A DNA stretch of 14,196 nucleotides, from contig CALDHX010000046.1 in assembly GCA_937901525.1 (NCBI GenBank), forward strand, positions 1-14,196, in the 5' to 3' direction. Below the pieces are notes generated by a model. The model was not told where the DNA came from. It made no database searches and saw nothing but the letters and a program-made list of their open reading frames with translations. A program made the position numbers and the translations under genes. Each line of letters starts with the position of its first letter. Within the stretch, counting starts at the first letter, position 1. The stretch is from an uncultured Bacteroidales bacterium. GTDB taxonomy: Bacteria; Bacteroidota; Bacteroidia; Bacteroidales; P3. Positions 12,233-14,196 of this stretch are shown piece after piece.

Positions 12233-13411
12233 AACTGTAATAAATGGTTTGCCTTTGAGGTGTTCCAAACGGTTTCTGCCCCATGTGAGGTAGTGGTTTT
12301 CAGTTAAGGATTTTGGATTGAAGAATGAAGTTCCAACTTCAAAAGCTGACATAAATGGAGGTTCTTCTGTATAAACCTTACAAATAACGTCATCTTTTTC
12401 AATATAAACTTCGCCCGGAAGCCAGTCGCCTGTAGATGCAACAATAGTTGCTCCTGCTGGAAGTTCATCTCCCGGAAAATAGTTCTTTGTAACGCCGCCA
12501 ACTGTAACTTCCTTTTCGACAAGTGAACGAATACAACCGTTAGCGTGGTTGCTGCCCGGAGTATATTGATTATTGTCTGAATCAATAGGTTTTCCTGCTG
12601 CTGGAGTCGAATCAGAGAAGCTTGAAATATTGCTTGAGGTAATAACGGTTCCAAAATATCTTGCTGGAAGAATATCTTTAGTAACCTTAGCTTCAATACC
12701 TTCTTTGTGGAAGATAGTTGGTAAATCAATGTATTTGATGCGGTTTACGTGTTTAGCGTTAAAGACCATTTTAATAGTATCTTCGTTAAAGGCACGTAAT
12801 TGTCCGTAGTCATTGAAATCTCTTGAAACGTCTTTCATATCAACAATTAAATTAGCTAAGGCTTCTCCGATAGCCATAGCTGAAAGTTGATTCTTCTCTG
12901 TTTCGCTTGAAGCGTTAGCAATAGCAGAAGTAATATCAACGTTGACTAATTGTCTACCTATGTTTGTTTCATTAGTTCCAAAGAAACTATTGTATGTGGT
13001 AAGGTCATGAACTTTCTTCGTTTCGGTAACCCAGCCAAGCATAACGGAAGTAAAGCTTTGGAAAGCTCCTTCGTCTTGCCATGCTCTCTTAGATAGGTAG
13101 TAATCGACTGTTAAATCGATTTGGCGGAAAACGTCTAAGACAATTTCTTGACATTCTGGAGATTTTGGACGAGCTAAAGCAAGTAGGTTAGTAGCTTCTG
13201 AATCTGCTCCCCAAGCATGAGTCTTTAACACGTCTGTTGAATAGAAAAGTTTTGAATCGCCATAAAGCGAACCGTCTACTCTTGCTCTATTCACAAGTGA
13301 ATCGAAAGCTCCGCCTTCAATATTATCAACAAAAACTCTTTGAGAGATAATCATGTTGTAAATAGCGGCAAAGATTTCGTTAGATCTTAATTGACCTGAG
13401 AAATTTGGCAT
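12221..13411 (-). CDS. Major capsid protein, phi29 gp8-like
   Basis: 396 residues (phi29 gp8: 448). The C-terminal part is typical of small podovirus capsid proteins: DVICKVYTEEPPFMSAFEVG, then FFNPKSLTENHYLTWGRN and LEHLKG at the end. The N-terminus (MPNFSGQLRSNEIFAAIYNM) and the region IDLTVDYYLSKRAWQDEG also fit. An HK97-type fold is expected from the family. GGGAGGGC lies 7 nt before ATG. Upstream neighbour is the scaffold-like gene; downstream come two terminator-like hairpins, a common way to obtain high capsid levels. A short insert GDELPAGATIVASTGDWLPG near 320-340 might be a surface loop. Confidence 0.9.
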   Translation of the reverse strand: MPNFSGQLRSNEIFAAIYNMIISQRVFVDNIEGGAFDSLVNRARVDGSLYGDSKLFYSTDVLKTHAWGADSEATNLLALARPKSPECQEIVLDVFRQIDLTVDYYLSKRAWQDEGAFQSFTSVMLGWVTETKKVHDLTTYNSFFGTNETNIGRQLVNVDITSAIANASSETEKNQLSAMAIGEALANLIVDMKDVSRDFNDYGQLRAFNEDTIKMVFNAKHVNRIKYIDLPTIFHKEGIEAKVTKDILPARYFGTVITSSNISSFSDSTPAAGKPIDSDNNQYTPGSNHANGCIRSLVEKEVTVGGVTKNYFPGDELPAGATIVASTGDWLPGEVYIEKDDVICKVYTEEPPFMSAFEVGTSFFNPKSLTENHYLTWGRNRLEHLKGKPFITVKAV

Positions 13412-13445
13412 AATGTTGCCCTCCCTAATAAAATATTAGTTGATT

Positions 13446-13982
13446 CTACTTCTTCTTACCTCTATTAGGCATAACGTCTATAGTTTTTAGTTGAAGCAAA
13501 TTGGTAAACACTCCAGAATCGCCTTCTGAAGCGTCAATACATTCCTGCATAACAGTTGCAACACGTGCTGCTGCAGCGAAGTCTGAAGCATCAGGAATTA
13601 TCTTTTCACCAATAGGAACAAAAGGATCAACTCCTCCTTCGTCCATAATTGCCTTTCTAAGAGCTAAAGCTTTCTTGCAATAATCAAGATTACTGTGTTC
13701 GCCCTTAAATAGGTCATCTCGTAGAGCTTTAATGTCTGGCTTATCTTTTGGATCTTCCTTTTCATCTTCAGGATCTCCTCCGTTGAGAAAATCATCTACG
13801 AGTCTTTTTCTATCAGCGACAACCTTTTCGTATTCCGACTTTGGAACTGTGTTTTTCTTAAGGTTCTCAATGATATCAAGTAAGTCTTTGTTTGGATCAA
13901 CTTTATCATCGTTCGCATCATCATCATCTTCAGCGAACATTTGCAGATCCAATTTAAAATTTAGCTTATCGGTCTGTTTCAT
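13446..13982 (-). CDS. Head scaffolding-like protein (phi29 gp7 position)
   Basis: 178 residues, first gene of the late unit. It begins KLNFKLDLQMFAEDDDDAND; a LQMFAE-type start followed by an acidic run is frequent in scaffold and head proteins of Firmicute phages. The middle is charged and helical (LLDIIENLKKNTVPKSEYEKVVADRKR), followed by an acidic linker (GGDPEDEKEDPKDKPD); the end is basic (MPNRGKKK), as in scaffolds that bind the capsid protein. Position directly before the capsid gene equals that of phi29 gene 7, but it is longer than gp7 (98 aa) and no direct homology is visible. GGAG is 5 nt before ATG. Confidence 0.65.
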   Translation of the reverse strand: MKQTDKLNFKLDLQMFAEDDDDANDDKVDPNKDLLDIIENLKKNTVPKSEYEKVVADRKRLVDDFLNGGDPEDEKEDPKDKPDIKALRDDLFKGEHSNLDYCKKALALRKAIMDEGGVDPFVPIGEKIIPDASDFAAAARVATVMQECIDASEGDSGVFTNLLQLKTIDVMPNRGKKK

Positions 13983-14023
13983 AAATTCTCCTTTTGATAA
14001 GTGAGGTTGTAAGGCTGGTCTCT

Positions 14024-14092
14024 CCAGATGAGTCGCTACTTAAGTCATAGCTCCACCGCCGCACCTCTTCGGTTCTACTCGGCTCGTCATGG
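14024..14092 (+). ncRNA. Candidate packaging RNA-like three-way junction
   Basis: In non-coding DNA between the right inverted repeat and the first late gene, the + strand can form a 12-bp closing helix (14024-14035 with 14080-14092) with one bulged A and two U-G pairs. Inside are two hairpins: GCTA/TAGC (14035-14051, 9-nt loop with the self-complementary CTTAAG) and ACCG/CGGT (14055-14073, 11-nt loop). On the minus strand the two wobbles become A-C mismatches, so the + strand folds better. The stretch is clearly richer in G+C than the genes. phi29 pRNA lies near a genome end and is transcribed toward that end, which would be + here. No convincing + strand promoter is seen, so a structured late leader is the alternative. 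Confidence 0.3.
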
Positions 14093-14099
14093 ATAACAC

Positions 14100-14135
14100 A
14101 AAATATTGAAGAGCAGCACTCCTCAAGAATATTTT
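14100..14135 (-). promoter_or_regulatory. Inverted repeat at the predicted start of the late transcript
   Basis: Outer arms AAAATATT/AATATTTT (8 bp) and inner arms GAGGAG/CTCTTC (6 bp, one G-U on the minus strand) with a 3-nt bulge and a 5-nt loop. If transcription starts near 14124, the late RNA would begin with the inner hairpin, which could protect its 5' end. The outer arm overlaps the -10 box, so it might also be an operator. Confidence 0.4.
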
Positions 14136-14159
14136 AATCACAAAAAAAAGCTGAAGCAA
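14131..14159 (-). promoter_or_regulatory. Candidate late promoter beside the right inverted repeat
   Basis: On the minus strand TTGCTT (14154-14159) and TAAAAT (14131-14136, 5 of 6 matches) are exactly 17 bp apart, with a run of T in the spacer. The predicted start near 14124 gives a leader of about 140 nt before the scaffold-like gene. The -35 is weak (3 of 6), as is usual for activator-dependent late promoters. Confidence 0.4.
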
Positions 14160-14160
14160 G

Positions 14161-14196
14161 TGCGAGCTACACGAAGCGAGCTGAGGCAGACTCACA
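14161..14196. repeat. Inverted terminal repeat, right copy
   Basis: Exact reverse complement of 79-114 over 36 bp, reaching the last base of the window. Read from the end inward (minus strand, 5' to 3') it starts TGTGAGTC. The TG dinucleotide reiteration would suit the sliding- or jumping-back initiation used by protein-primed polymerases, if this is the true physical end. The candidate late promoter lies immediately inside it. Confidence 0.9.

Noticed and set aside
12158..12307. Short + strand reading frame with a GAGGAG site and ATG at 12158
   Set aside because: It is antisense to the capsid gene end and to the two hairpins, and its product shows no domain. The purine-rich site is the complement of the pyrimidine-rich tail-gene leader. 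Probably chance.
12304..12729. 141-codon minus-strand frame inside the capsid gene
   Set aside because: Out-of-frame shadow rich in Leu and Gln; the capsid frame across this stretch matches family features.
14042..14092. 16-codon minus-strand frame MTSRVEPKRCGGGAMT in the right-end leader
   Set aside because: No ribosome site precedes it and it lies in the structured RNA region; base composition there is better explained by RNA folding.
1..14196. Alternative genetic code (TGA = Trp)
   Set aside because: Trp is read from TGG in full-length proteins, and TGA serves as the stop in tight ATGA overlaps at 1712-1715 and 4253-4256; genes have expected lengths with the standard code.
1..14196. tRNA genes, integrase or lysogeny genes
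   Set aside because: No cloverleaf with a TTCRA-type arm and no recombinase were noticed; almost the whole window is filled by structural and replication genes.

Overview
The window looks like an almost complete genome of a very small, protein-primed, short-tailed phage distantly related to phi29 (Picovirinae-like podovirus). The basis is a recognisable set of phi29-type proteins: gp16-like packaging ATPase, short family-B DNA polymerase, gp8-like major capsid protein, gp9-like tail knob, gp10-like connector and gp11-like lower collar. A perfect 36-bp inverted repeat lies near the left end (79-114) and at the extreme right end (14161-14196). The DNA is AT-rich. Genes mostly start behind AGGAG-type ribosome sites, and one promoter is close to the TTGACA/TATAAT consensus, so the host is probably a Firmicute or a related low-GC bacterium. 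TGA is used as a stop in tight ATGA overlaps, so a Mycoplasma-type code (TGA = Trp) is unlikely.

All supported genes lie on the minus strand and are read from right to left. Right end: inverted repeat, candidate late promoter, a GC-richer structured non-coding stretch of about 180 nt (candidate packaging RNA or structured leader), then the scaffold-like protein, major capsid protein, tandem terminator-like hairpins, tail knob, a small unknown protein, connector, lower collar, three small membrane proteins and a collagen-stalk tail fibre, closed by a UUCG-loop terminator at 4770-4793.

A second unit starts at a near-consensus promoter (4699-4726) next to a palindromic operator-like site. It carries small unknown proteins, an HTH regulator, a small replication-linked protein, the DNA polymerase, a basic protein that is the best candidate for the terminal protein, and the packaging ATPase. 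It ends at a strong terminator (114-148) beside the left inverted repeat. A second promoter/operator-like palindrome (2989-3022) lies directly upstream of the polymerase.

Most interesting points: the polymerase is only 415 residues, with no visible exonuclease motifs and an unusual motif C; the right-end non-coding region can fold as a three-way junction on the + strand, in the location and orientation of the phi29 packaging RNA; no endolysin is recognisable although three membrane proteins are present; the tail fibre has a duplicated domain on each side of its collagen stalk; and the two ends are asymmetric, because 78 bp lie outside the left repeat and nothing lies outside the right one.
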